Below are positions 5,445-12,066 of a DNA stretch of 12,066 bases, piece by piece; the first letter of the stretch is position 1; the number at the start of each line of letters is the position of its first letter. The position numbers and the translations under genes were made by a program. The notes under the pieces were generated by a model. It ran no database searches. It was not told the DNA's origin and saw nothing but the letters and a program-made list of their open reading frames with translations. This DNA comes from Gammaproteobacteria bacterium (GTDB lineage: Bacteria; Pseudomonadota; Gammaproteobacteria; S144-34): positions 1-12,066 of the forward strand of contig WFOW01000078.1 of assembly GCA_015487895.1 (NCBI GenBank), in the 5' to 3' direction.

Positions 5445-6476
5445 ATGCACAGGGTCGCGATCGTCGGGGCCACGGGCTACACGGGCGTGGAGCTGCTGCG
5501 CCTGCTGGTGGGGCATCCGGGGGTGGAGATCGCATGCGTCACCTCGCGCCGGGCCGCCGGCCGGCCGGTGGCCGAGATCTTCCCCAGCCTCCGCGGGCAC
5601 GTGGATCTCGTCTACGTGGCGCCGGAGGAGGCGCCGCTGGCGGAGATGGACCTCGTCTTCTTCGCCACGCCCAACGGCACCGCCATGCGCGATGCCCCGG
5701 CGCTGCTCGACGCCGGGGCGCGCGTGATCGACCTCGCCGCCGACTTCCGCCTCCGCGATCCGGAGGAGTGGGCGCGCTGGTACGGCGAGCCCCATGCCTG
5801 CCCGGAGCTCCTGGCCGAGGCCGTCTACGGCCTGCCGGAGCTGTTCCGCGAGGAGATCCGCGGCGCGCGCCTTGTCGCCAACCCCGGCTGCTACCCGACC
5901 GCCGTCACGCTGGGGCTGGTGCCCCTGCTCGAGGCGGGCCTCGTCGACGCCGCACGCCTCGTCGCCGACGCCAAGTCCGGCGCCAGCGGCGCCGGCCGCC
6001 GCGCGCGCGAGGACCTGCTGCTCGCCGAGACCGCCGACAGCGTGCGCGCCTACGCCGTGCCCGGCCACCGTCATCATCCCGAGATCGTCCAGACGCTGGC
6101 GCGCTTTGCCGAGGGGCCCGTGGGGCTGACCTTCGTCCCGCACCTGATGCCCATGGTGCGCGGCATCCACGCCACCCTCTATGCCGAGCTGCGCGATCCG
6201 GCCGCCGACCTGCAGCGTCTCTACGAGACCCGCTACGCCGGCGAGCCCTTCGTGGACGTGATGCCGGCGGGCTCGCACCCCGAGACCCGTGGCGTGCGCG
6301 GGGCCAACGTCTGCCGCATCGCCGTGCACCGGCCCGTCGGCGGGGACTGCGCCGTGGTGCTGTCGGTGATCGACAACCTGGTCAAGGGCGCCGCGGGACA
6401 GGCGGTCCAGAACATGAACCTCGTGCTCGGCCTGCCCGAGACCATGGGGCTGGAGGGCCCGGCCCTGCTGCCGTGA
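5445..6476 (+). CDS. argC: N-acetyl-gamma-glutamyl-phosphate reductase
   Basis: ArgC reduces N-acetylglutamyl-5-phosphate to N-acetylglutamate semialdehyde with NADPH, the third step of arginine synthesis in the cytoplasm. The 343-residue length is typical. The NADP-binding start [18 protein letters not shown] is at residues 4-21, and [10 protein letters not shown] lies at 72-81. The catalytic cysteine is C149 in NPGCYPTA, with the KSGASGAGR loop at 177-185 and GHRHHPEI at 207-214 providing the active-site histidine. The C-terminal [13 protein letters not shown] signature is at 313-325. A strong GGAGGTGAG at 5430-5438 fixes the ATG at 5445. It is the first gene of a plus-strand run continuing with the coiled-coil protein 43 nt later. 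The enzyme looks complete. Confidence 0.97.
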   Translation: MHRVAIVGATGYTGVELLRLLVGHPGVEIACVTSRRAAGRPVAEIFPSLRGHVDLVYVAPEEAPLAEMDLVFFATPNGTAMRDAPALLDAGARVIDLAADFRLRDPEEWARWYGEPHACPELLAEAVYGLPELFREEIRGARLVANPGCYPTAVTLGLVPLLEAGLVDAARLVADAKSGASGAGRRAREDLLLAETADSVRAYAVPGHRHHPEIVQTLARFAEGPVGLTFVPHLMPMVRGIHATLYAELRDPAADLQRLYETRYAGEPFVDVMPAGSHPETRGVRGANVCRIAVHRPVGGDCAVVLSVIDNLVKGAAGQAVQNMNLVLGLPETMGLEGPALLP

Positions 6477-6519
6477 CGGCGCGCACGGAAAGCCCGGCCG
6501 GCGGGGTGCATCCTCGGCC

Positions 6520-7329
6520 ATGAGCCGGCGCCTCGAGCCGCTCGCCATCCGCCCGCACCGTCCCTGGCTGCGTTGGGCCGGCGCTGCGGGGCTGGGTGCG
6601 CTGGCGGTGGCCGTGGCCTGGGCCGCCTTCGACTACGGGCGCGTGCGCGGCGGCTACGACCGGCGCGCGGCCGAGGCCGAGCGCCTGGCGCTCGAGGCCG
6701 AGATCGAGCGCCTGCGCGGCGAGCGCGACACGCTGCGGGCGCGCCTGGCACGGATCGAGCGCGAGCGCGTCGTGGAGCGCGCCGCGCACGAGCGCCTGCA
6801 GGCCCTGGTCGACGGCCTGCAGGCCGAGAACGGCCGCCTGCGCGAGACGCTCGCCTTCTACGAGCGCGTGGTCGGTCCGCGCGACGGGCGCCGCGGGCTG
6901 CGCGTGCAGAGCTTCGCGCTCGAGGCCGGTGCCGGCCCGCGCGAGTGGCGCTACAAGCTGGTGCTGGCGCAGTCGCCGCGGCGCCGGCGGCTGGCGCGTG
7001 GTGTTGTAGACTTGGAGCTGGAGGGCGAGCGGGAGGGCGCCCCCGTGCGCCTCGGGCTCGCGCGGCTCACGGCGGAGGGCGAGGGGCGGGTCCCCTTCCG
7101 CTTCCGGTACTTCCAGTACCTGGAAGGGACCCTGCGCCTGCCCGAGGGCTTCGTGCCCCGGCGGCTGGTGCTGCGGGTCAGCCCCCGGGGGGCGAAGGAG
7201 GCGGTGCTGGAGCGGACCTGGAGCTGGTCCGAGCTGACGGAGGAGACAGCCGATGTGGCGGGGCGGCAGGCGCCAGCGCACGGCGCGGATCGAGACCCTG
7301 ATCGGGCCCAACACCGAGATCCACGGTGA
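6520..7329 (+). CDS. DUF6776-like membrane protein: TM helix, coiled coil, C-terminal domain
   Basis: This 269-residue protein of unknown function has a short cytoplasmic Arg-rich start and one membrane helix at about 17-37. A long heptad-type coiled coil at about 45-115 is very rich in Glu, Arg, Leu and Ala. A probably beta-rich domain follows at about 127-240, containing WRYKLVLAQ (143-151) and FRFRYFQYLEGTLRLPEGF (193-211). I recall this architecture beside bactofilin and erpA in Gammaproteobacteria as DUF6776. The last 29 residues (241-269) are translated from sequence that in another frame encodes the bactofilin N-terminus, and look like a run-on tail. The frame overlaps the next gene by 77 nt. 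The ribosome site is poor. It may anchor the bactofilin to the membrane; this is inferred from coupling only. Confidence 0.83.
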   Translation: MSRRLEPLAIRPHRPWLRWAGAAGLGALAVAVAWAAFDYGRVRGGYDRRAAEAERLALEAEIERLRGERDTLRARLARIERERVVERAAHERLQALVDGLQAENGRLRETLAFYERVVGPRDGRRGLRVQSFALEAGAGPREWRYKLVLAQSPRRRRLARGVVDLELEGEREGAPVRLGLARLTAEGEGRVPFRFRYFQYLEGTLRLPEGFVPRRLVLRVSPRGAKEAVLERTWSWSELTEETADVAGRQAPAHGADRDPDRAQHRDPR

Positions 7330-7693
7330 CCTCCGCTTCAGCGGCGGGCTGCACATCGACGGGCGCGTGCGCGGCAACGTGATCGCCGAGGGGGAGGGGC
7401 GCTCGGTGCTGATCCTCTCCGAGCACGGGCGCATCGAGGGCGAGGTGCGCGTGCCGCAGGTGGTGCTCAACGGCACCGTGGTCGGCGACGTGCATGCGAG
7501 CGAGCGCGTCGAGCTGGCCTCCAAGGCGCGCGTCACCGGCGACGTCCACTACAACCTCATCGAGATGGCGATCGGCGCCGAGGTCAACGGCAGCCTCGTG
7601 CACGTGACGCGCGCGCAGGCCGGGGCCGAGGCCGCCCCCGCGGTGGAGCCGCGTGCGGCCCCGGCCGGCGCGGGGTCCGGCGGCGGCGAATAG
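7253..7693 (+). CDS. bactofilin family cytoskeletal protein
   Basis: Bactofilins form cytoplasmic, often membrane-associated filaments that position cell-wall enzymes. The 146-residue protein carries the beta-helix repeat domain from about residue 13 to 118, with regularly spaced turns (TEIHGDLRFSGGLHIDGRVRGNV, GRIEGEVRVPQVVLNGTVVGDV, ARVTGDVHYNLIEMAIGAEVNGSLV). A low-complexity Ala/Pro/Gly tail (about 120-146) follows. The ATG at 7253 has AGGAGA about 6 nt upstream, within the preceding gene, which argues for this start and for translational coupling. The N-terminal residues are basic (RGGRRQR), as often seen in membrane-binding bactofilins. A wall hydrolase of the M23 class, a common functional partner of bactofilins, is encoded nearby on the other strand. 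Confidence 0.92.
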   Translation: MWRGGRRQRTARIETLIGPNTEIHGDLRFSGGLHIDGRVRGNVIAEGEGRSVLILSEHGRIEGEVRVPQVVLNGTVVGDVHASERVELASKARVTGDVHYNLIEMAIGAEVNGSLVHVTRAQAGAEAAPAVEPRAAPAGAGSGGGE

Positions 7694-7714
7694 TTGACCG
7701 CGGCGCTCGGTTAT
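7690..7714 (+). promoter_or_regulatory. candidate type-1 IscR operator upstream of erpA
   Basis: The two halves ATAGTTGACC (7690-7699) and CTCGGTTAT (7706-7714) align with the outer parts of the E. coli type-1 IscR site, with the correct 25-nt overall length. By my count 18 of 25 positions fit the consensus as I remember it; the central AT-rich part is not kept. It overlaps the -35 element of the erpA promoter, as at the E. coli iscR promoter, so Fe-S-loaded IscR would be expected to repress. Confidence 0.55.
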
Positions 7715-7722
7715 CGTAGCGT
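7694..7722 (+). promoter_or_regulatory. candidate sigma70 promoter of erpA
   Basis: TTGACC (7694-7699) is followed after 17 nt by TAGCGT (7717-7722). The -35 is good and the -10 is poor (3/6), consistent with an activator- or repressor-controlled promoter. It starts immediately after the bactofilin stop codon. Confidence 0.42.
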
Positions 7723-7734
7723 GGTTGCATGATC

Positions 7735-7757
7735 CGCGGGCCCGCCCCGGGCCCGCG
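7735..7757. repeat. 9-bp GC hairpin in the erpA leader
   Basis: CGCGGGCCC (7735-7743) and GGGCCCGCG (7749-7757) form a perfect stem with loop GCCCC. No U-tract follows, so read-through from the upstream genes is possible. It would be in the 5' untranslated region of erpA, about 28 nt before the start codon. Confidence 0.55.
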
Positions 7758-7784
7758 CCGACGACGGCTCCCTACAGGAGAACC

Positions 7785-8165
7785 ATGAGCGAGAGCACCC
7801 AGACCCCGCAGGCGGCGGCCGGCCCCCAGGCCCCGGCCGCCGCCATCCGCTTCACCGAGTCGGCGGCGCGCAAGGTGAAGGAGCTGCTCGCCGAGGAGGG
7901 CAACCCGCAGCTCAAGCTGCGCGTGTTCGTCTCCGGCGGCGGCTGCGCCGGGTTCCAGTACGGCTTCACCTTCGACGAGCACGTCAACGAGGACGACGCC
8001 ACGATCGAGGCGCACGGGGTGACGCTGGTCGTCGACCCCATGAGCTACCAGTACCTGGCCGGCGCCGAGATCGACTACAAGGAGGACCTCAACGGCGCGC
8101 AGTTCGTGATCAACAACCCCAACGCGGTCACGACCTGCGGCTGCGGCTCGTCCTTCAGCGTCTGA
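7785..8165 (+). CDS. erpA: iron-sulfur cluster insertion protein ErpA (A-type carrier)
   Basis: ErpA receives Fe-S clusters from the assembly machinery and inserts them into target proteins, including isoprenoid-synthesis enzymes in E. coli. The 126-residue protein has the A-type carrier fold, with the three cluster ligands C54 (in [12 protein letters not shown]), C118 and C120 (in TTCGCGSSF). The first 20 residues are an Ala/Pro/Gln-rich extension before [15 protein letters not shown]. The ATG at 7785 follows ACAGGAGAA with good spacing; an in-frame upstream codon at 7725 lies in the promoter region and was not used. The candidate IscR site at 7690-7714 suggests regulation by Fe-S status. 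Its end overlaps the convergent anmK by 11 nt. IscA is the alternative, but the neighbourhood with anmK and tyrS favours ErpA. Confidence 0.95.
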   Translation: MSESTQTPQAAAGPQAPAAAIRFTESAARKVKELLAEEGNPQLKLRVFVSGGGCAGFQYGFTFDEHVNEDDATIEAHGVTLVVDPMSYQYLAGAEIDYKEDLNGAQFVINNPNAVTTCGCGSSFSV

Positions 8166-9291
8166 GCGCGCCGGCGTAGACGGCCCCGAGCACGCGCGGG
8201 CCCGCCGCCCCGGTGGCCGAGGGCACGTTCCCCGCCCGCCCGGCGAGGCGCTCGCGCGCGAGCCAGGCAAAGGCCGCCGCCTCCACCCATTCCGGCTCCA
8301 GCCCGGCGTCGCCCGTCGTGGCGACGTGCGCCCCGGGCAGGGCGCGGGCGAGCGCCGCCATCAGCGCGGGGTTGCGTGCCCCGCCCCCGCAGACGAGCAG
8401 GCGCCGCGGTGCGAAGCGCGCCTGCGCCAGCGCGCGTGCCACGGCCTCGGCCGTGAGCGCCACGAGCGTCGCCTGCACGTCGGCGGGCGCCACCGCCTCA
8501 CCCAGCACCTCGAGCGCCGCCTCCAGCCAGCGCAGGTGGAAGCGCTCGCGGCCCGTGCTCTTCGGGGGCGGCGCCGCGAACCAGGGCTCGGCGAGCAGCC
8601 GCCGGAGCAGCGCCGGATGCACCCGCCCGCGTGCCGCGAGCCGCCCGTCGCGGTCGAAGGGCTCGCCCGTGTGGCGCCGCGCCCAGGCGTCGAGCAGCGT
8701 GTTGCCGGGTCCGGTGTCGAAGCCGCGCACGGGCGCGCGCGGGTCGGCGGGCAGGAGCGTGACGTTGGCGATGCCGCCGATGTTGAGCACCGCCACGTCC
8801 TCGCCGGGCTCGCGGAACAGCGCCGCGTGGAAGGCGGGCACGAGCGGGGCGCCCTGGCCGCCGGCGGCGAGGTCGCGGCGGCGGAAGTCGGCGACCACGG
8901 CGATCCCGGTGCGCTCGGCGACGACGTTGGGGTCGCCGATCTGGAGCGTGAAGGGCGGCTCGCCTCCCGGGGCGTGCCACAGGGTCTGGCCGGGGCAGCC
9001 GACCGCGCGCACCGCCCCCGCCGCGACGCCCGCCGCCGCGAGCACCGCCTCGACCGCCCGCGCGAACAGCGCCCCGAGCGCGGCGTCGAGGCGCCCCAGC
9101 TCGTCCAGGGCGATGCGGCCCTCGCCGATCGCGCGCTCCAGCGCGGCGCGCAGCGGCTCCGGCATGGGCAGCGTCCGCGCGGCCTCGAGCCCGATGCCGC
9201 CGCTCTCGCCGAACCGCACGAGCACGGCATCGACGCCGTCGAGGCTGGTTCCCGACATCAGGCCGATGTAGCGCTCCTCGGCCTCGGCCAT
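8155..9291 (-). CDS. anmK: anhydro-N-acetylmuramic acid kinase
   Basis: AnmK cleaves the 1,6-anhydro ring of anhydro-MurNAc and phosphorylates it to MurNAc-6-phosphate, a cytoplasmic step in peptidoglycan recycling. The 378-residue length is normal. The N-terminal nucleotide-binding signature [13 protein letters not shown] is at 10-22, GCPGQTLWH at 98-106, [12 protein letters not shown] at 169-180, and [13 protein letters not shown] at 191-203; D192 probably corresponds to the catalytic aspartate of characterised AnmK. A later [10 protein letters not shown] motif closes the ATPase fold. The start at 9291 lies 24 nt after the M23 peptidase stop, with no clear ribosome site, suggesting co-transcription and perhaps coupled translation. 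It converges on erpA with an 11-nt overlap and no obvious terminator between them. Confidence 0.95.
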   Translation of the reverse strand: MAEAEERYIGLMSGTSLDGVDAVLVRFGESGGIGLEAARTLPMPEPLRAALERAIGEGRIALDELGRLDAALGALFARAVEAVLAAAGVAAGAVRAVGCPGQTLWHAPGGEPPFTLQIGDPNVVAERTGIAVVADFRRRDLAAGGQGAPLVPAFHAALFREPGEDVAVLNIGGIANVTLLPADPRAPVRGFDTGPGNTLLDAWARRHTGEPFDRDGRLAARGRVHPALLRRLLAEPWFAAPPPKSTGRERFHLRWLEAALEVLGEAVAPADVQATLVALTAEAVARALAQARFAPRRLLVCGGGARNPALMAALARALPGAHVATTGDAGLEPEWVEAAAFAWLARERLAGRAGNVPSATGAAGPRVLGAVYAGALRR

Positions 9292-9315
9292 GGGTGCGTG
9301 GCGCCGCGGGGCGTC

Positions 9316-10734
9316 TCAGTCGCGCCGCGCAAGCTGCACGCGGCGCAGCGTGTCGAGGGCGGCGACCAGGGGGGCCGTGCGGCGGCGGAAGTCCTCGCGG
9401 TGGCGCGCCGGCACGGGGCGTGCGGCCGGCAGCCGCACCGTGAGGGGGTTGCGGTGGACGCCGTCGACGCGGAACTCGTAATGCAGGTGCGGGCCTGTGG
9501 CGAGGCCGGTGGCACCCACGTAGCCGATCACCTGCCCCTGGCGCACGCGCCGGCCGGCGCGCAGCCCGCGCGCGAAGCGCGACAGGTGCGCGTACACCGT
9601 CACGTAGCGCGCGCCATGGCGGATCATCACCACCTTGCCGTAGCCCCCCTTGCGTCCGCGGAAGATCACCTTGCCCTCGCCCGTGGCCTTGACGGGCGTG
9701 CCGTGCGGGGCGGCGTAGTCGACGCCGCGATGGGCGCGGATGCGGTTGAGCACGGGGTGGCGGCGGCGGAGCCGGAAGCGCGAGCTGATGCGCGTGAAGG
9801 CCACGGGCGTGCGCAGGAAGGCCCTGCGCACGCTGCGTCCCTCCGGCGTGTAGTAGCCGGTGCGCCCTTCGGGGTCGGTGTAGCGCACCGCGCGGTGGAC
9901 GCGGCCGCGGTTGACGAACTCGGCGGCGAGGATCCCGCCCTCGCCCACGCGCTCGCCGTCGCGGTGGAGCGTCTCGTAGATCACGCTGAAGCGGTCTCCG
10001 GGGCGCAGGTCGAGGGCGAAGTCGATGTCCCAGCCGAAGATGCCCGCGAGCGCCATCGTGAGCCGGTCGGACAGCCCCGCCTTCTGCGCCGCGGTGAAGA
10101 GCGAGTCCTCGATGACGCCGGCGGCGTGGGCCTGGCGGCGCTCCAGCGGGTGGTGCAGGAGCCGGGCGCGGTAGCCGTCGCCCTCCCGGCGCACCTCGAG
10201 CGTGCGTTCGAGGCCGAGCGGGTAGCGCAGCGCCGTCACCGCCCCCTCGGCGTCACGGGCGAGCAGGATGCGCTCGCCGGGACGGAGCCTGCGCAGCCGG
10301 CGGGCCTCGGGGCCGCTCGTGACCAGGGCGTGCACGGTGCGCGGGTCGATGCCCTCGCGGGCGAGCAGCCGCGCCAGGCTGTCGCCGCGCCGCACGGTGA
10401 GCGTGCGCCAGCGCGGCGTGGCGGCCTTTCCCGGCCCGCCGACCCGGGCGACGGCGTCTCCCGCGGCGTCCGCCTGGGCGGGATCATCCCCGGTACGTGC
10501 CGGCGCGACGCCGGCGGCGGGCGCCCCGGGCGGGAGGGCCAGCGGGCGCTCGACCACCGGCGGCGTGTCCTCGCGCGAGGCCCTGCCCGGGGGCGCGGCG
10601 AGCAGCGCCGCCAGCGCCGCGGCCGCCAGCACGAGCCCCGCGCCGGCCGCGGCCGCACGACGGGAGACCCTCCGCCGCGCAGGCCGCCCGCCCAGGAATT
10701 TGCAGTCACGATTGAAGAGCGGCGTGTAATCCAT
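9316..10734 (-). CDS. M23 family murein endopeptidase (MepM-like)
   Basis: This 472-residue envelope protein cleaves peptidoglycan peptide cross-links, by family. A basic N-terminus precedes a membrane anchor / uncleaved signal segment at about 28-47, then a disordered Pro/Ala-rich linker. A LysM/OapA-like element ([20 protein letters not shown], 111-130) and the spacer domain seen in MepM relatives (about 180-310) follow. The LytM peptidase domain at about 325-432 has intact zinc ligands: H335 and D339 in HRGVDYA, and H418 in GPHLHYE (416-418), with H383 in YAHLS. It is therefore probably active. The start ATG at 10734 is about 20 nt from the predicted transcription start of a strong promoter. 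It is divergent from tyrS and followed by anmK, a pairing of wall cutting with wall recycling. Confidence 0.93.
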   Translation of the reverse strand: MDYTPLFNRDCKFLGGRPARRRVSRRAAAAGAGLVLAAAALAALLAAPPGRASREDTPPVVERPLALPPGAPAAGVAPARTGDDPAQADAAGDAVARVGGPGKAATPRWRTLTVRRGDSLARLLAREGIDPRTVHALVTSGPEARRLRRLRPGERILLARDAEGAVTALRYPLGLERTLEVRREGDGYRARLLHHPLERRQAHAAGVIEDSLFTAAQKAGLSDRLTMALAGIFGWDIDFALDLRPGDRFSVIYETLHRDGERVGEGGILAAEFVNRGRVHRAVRYTDPEGRTGYYTPEGRSVRRAFLRTPVAFTRISSRFRLRRRHPVLNRIRAHRGVDYAAPHGTPVKATGEGKVIFRGRKGGYGKVVMIRHGARYVTVYAHLSRFARGLRAGRRVRQGQVIGYVGATGLATGPHLHYEFRVDGVHRNPLTVRLPAARPVPARHREDFRRRTAPLVAALDTLRRVQLARRD

Positions 10735-10760
10735 CGTCCGGCCGCGGCTTCTCCCGCGGA

Positions 10761-10789
10761 ACCATAGTCGCGCCCCGGGCGGGGGTCAA
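10761..10789 (-). promoter_or_regulatory. sigma70 promoter of the M23 peptidase-anmK operon
   Basis: On the minus strand TTGACC (10789-10784) and TATGGT (10766-10761) are separated by exactly 17 nt. The predicted start is near 10754, about 20 nt before the ATG at 10734. Spacing and distance are ideal, and the -35 hexamer is the same as in the candidate promoters at 2148 and 7694. Confidence 0.6.
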
Positions 10790-10802
10790 CGGCGCGCCGC
10801 CC

Positions 10803-10830
10803 TTGCGCCCTCCCGGATGCCGCTTATCCT
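10803..10830 (+). promoter_or_regulatory. weak candidate promoter of tyrS
   Basis: TTGCGC (10803-10808) and TATCCT (10825-10830) are separated by 16 nt. Matches are 3/6 and 4/6. The predicted start near 10837 would leave about 25 nt before the tyrS ATG. It is the only reasonable plus-strand candidate in the divergent spacer. Confidence 0.35.
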
Positions 10831-10861
10831 GTACGCCCTTTCCGCCATGAGGGGCTTCGCC

Positions 10862-12066
10862 ATGACCGCCGCCGAGGAAGCGCTGGCCGAGCTGCGACGC
10901 GGCACCGAGGAGATCGTGCGCGAGGAGGAGCTTCTCGAGCGCCTGCGCGCCGGCCGCCCGCTGCGCGTCAAGGCCGGCTTCGACCCCACCGCGCCCGACC
11001 TCCATCTCGGCCACACGGTGCTCCTCAACAAGCTGCGCCGCTTCCAGGATCTCGGCCACGAGGCGATCTTCCTCATCGGCGATTTCACCGCCATGATCGG
11101 CGACCCCTCCGGACGCAGCGCCACCCGCCCACCGCTGACGCGCGACGAGGTGATCGAGAACGCGCGCACCTACGAGGAGCAGATCTACAGGATCCTCGAC
11201 CCCGAGCGCACGCTGGTCATGTTCAACTCGAGCTGGATGGGCGAGATGGATGCCGCAGGCCTCATCCGCCTCGCCGCGCGCTGGACGGTGGCGCGCATGC
11301 TCGAGCGCGACGACTTCGCCAGGCGTTACGCCGAGGGCCGCCCTATCGCCATCCACGAGTTCCTCTACCCGCTCATCCAGGGCTACGACTCGGTCGCGCT
11401 CAAGGCGGACGTCGAGCTCGGCGGCACCGACCAGAAGTTCAACCTGCTCGTGGGCCGCGAGCTGCAGCGCGACTACGGCCAGCCGCCGCAGGTGATCATG
11501 ACGCTCCCCATCCTCGAGGGGCTCGACGGCGTGCAGAAGATGTCGAAGTCGCTCGGCAACTACGTCGGCATCACCGAGCCGCCCGAGGAGCAGTTCGGCA
11601 AGCTCATGTCCATCTCGGACACGCTCATGTGGCGCTACTACGAGCTGCTCAGCTTCCGCCCGGCGGCCGAGATCGAGCGGCTGCGCCGCGAGGTCGCCGA
11701 AGGGCGCAACCCCATGGAGGCGAAGTTCGAGCTCGCCGAGGAGCTCGTCGGGCGCTTCCACGGCGCCGAGGCCGCGCGCCGCGCCAAGGAGGCCTTCATC
11801 GCCCGCTTCCGCCGCCACGAGCTCCCCGAGGACCTCCCGGAGACCACGGTGGCCGCCCCCGGCGGGCGCATCCGGCTGGCCAACCTCCTCAAGGAGGCAG
11901 GGCTCGTGCCCTCCACCTCCGAGGCCCTGCGCATGATCCGCCAAGGCGCCGTCCGCATCGACGGCGAGCGCGTCTCTGACACCGCCCTTGAGATCGGGGC
12001 GGGCGGGGCCCATATCTACCAGGTCGGCAAGCGCCGCTTCGCCCGCGTCCGCGTCGAGGCATCCGA
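10862..12066 (+). CDS. tyrS: tyrosyl-tRNA synthetase, cut by the right edge (401 codons visible)
   Basis: TyrS charges tRNA(Tyr) with tyrosine. This is a class I synthetase of the TyrZ-like branch: the HIGH-type motif is HLGH at 48-51 in [13 protein letters not shown], with [14 protein letters not shown] at 73-86, GGTDQKFN at 187-194 and the KMSKS loop exactly at 226-230. The C-terminal S4-like RNA-binding domain runs from about residue 338 ([23 protein letters not shown]...) to the edge. The frame stays open to the window end with no stop; the family is about 400 residues, so only a few codons are probably missing. I chose the ATG at 10862 because AGGGG lies 7 nt upstream; an in-frame ATG at 10847 has no ribosome site. 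It is divergent from the M23 peptidase. Confidence 0.95.
   Translation, partial: MTAAEEALAELRRGTEEIVREEELLERLRAGRPLRVKAGFDPTAPDLHLGHTVLLNKLRRFQDLGHEAIFLIGDFTAMIGDPSGRSATRPPLTRDEVIENARTYEEQIYRILDPERTLVMFNSSWMGEMDAAGLIRLAARWTVARMLERDDFARRYAEGRPIAIHEFLYPLIQGYDSVALKADVELGGTDQKFNLLVGRELQRDYGQPPQVIMTLPILEGLDGVQKMSKSLGNYVGITEPPEEQFGKLMSISDTLMWRYYELLSFRPAAEIERLRREVAEGRNPMEAKFELAEELVGRFHGAEAARRAKEAFIARFRRHELPEDLPETTVAAPGGRIRLANLLKEAGLVPSTSEALRMIRQGAVRIDGERVSDTALEIGAGGAHIYQVGKRRFARVRVEAS

Noticed and set aside
8326..10767. An 813-codon plus-strand open frame across anmK and the M23 peptidase
   Set aside because: It has low-complexity Ala/Arg/Gly/His content and no domain; both genes beneath it on the minus strand have intact catalytic motifs.
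10706..12013. A 435-codon minus-strand open frame over tyrS
   Set aside because: tyrS on the plus strand has the HLGH and KMSKS motifs in place; the antisense frame is compositional.

Overview
The window looks like chromosomal DNA from a very GC-rich gammaproteobacterium. The right half carries a gene order that, from memory, is conserved in Gammaproteobacteria such as Pseudomonas: (hemJ) - argC - coiled-coil membrane protein - bactofilin - erpA - anmK - M23 peptidase - tyrS. The putative sulfate-exporter family transporter hints at a Chromatiales/Ectothiorhodospiraceae-like or other sulfur-metabolising lineage, but that is inference. No tRNA, rRNA, CRISPR array, transposase or phage gene was seen.

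Layout. Positions 1-2058 hold a minus-strand operon: a CLC-type chloride/proton antiporter, then a DUF4126 membrane protein, then the first 12 codons of a HemJ-like protein that runs off the left edge. Positions 2059-2892 contain no convincing protein gene. They do contain a good sigma70-like promoter followed about 85 nt later by a strong intrinsic terminator, which together make a candidate small RNA, and also an AT-rich island with a hairpin. Positions 2893-5095 hold a plus-strand cassette of a 66-aa single-pass membrane protein, an 85-aa soluble protein and a 552-aa transporter of the YeiH / putative sulfate exporter family, closed by an intrinsic terminator. Positions 5122-5318 carry an unusually dense series of hairpins ahead of argC.

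Positions 5445-8165 (plus strand) are argC, a TM-plus-coiled-coil protein, a bactofilin whose start lies inside the preceding gene, and erpA. ErpA has its own promoter, which overlaps a match to the type-1 IscR operator. On the minus strand, anmK (overlapping the erpA end by 11 nt) lies downstream of an M23 murein endopeptidase gene with a clear promoter. tyrS is divergent from that endopeptidase and is cut by the right edge.

Functionally the window mixes housekeeping (arginine and haem synthesis, Fe-S delivery, tyrosyl-tRNA charging), envelope upkeep (bactofilin, endopeptidase, anhydromuropeptide sugar recycling) and ion/anion transport. The likeliest under-described parts are the three-gene transporter cassette, the candidate small RNA upstream of it, and the hairpin cluster after it. 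These sit between the hemJ-like gene and argC, which I recall as close neighbours in related genomes.
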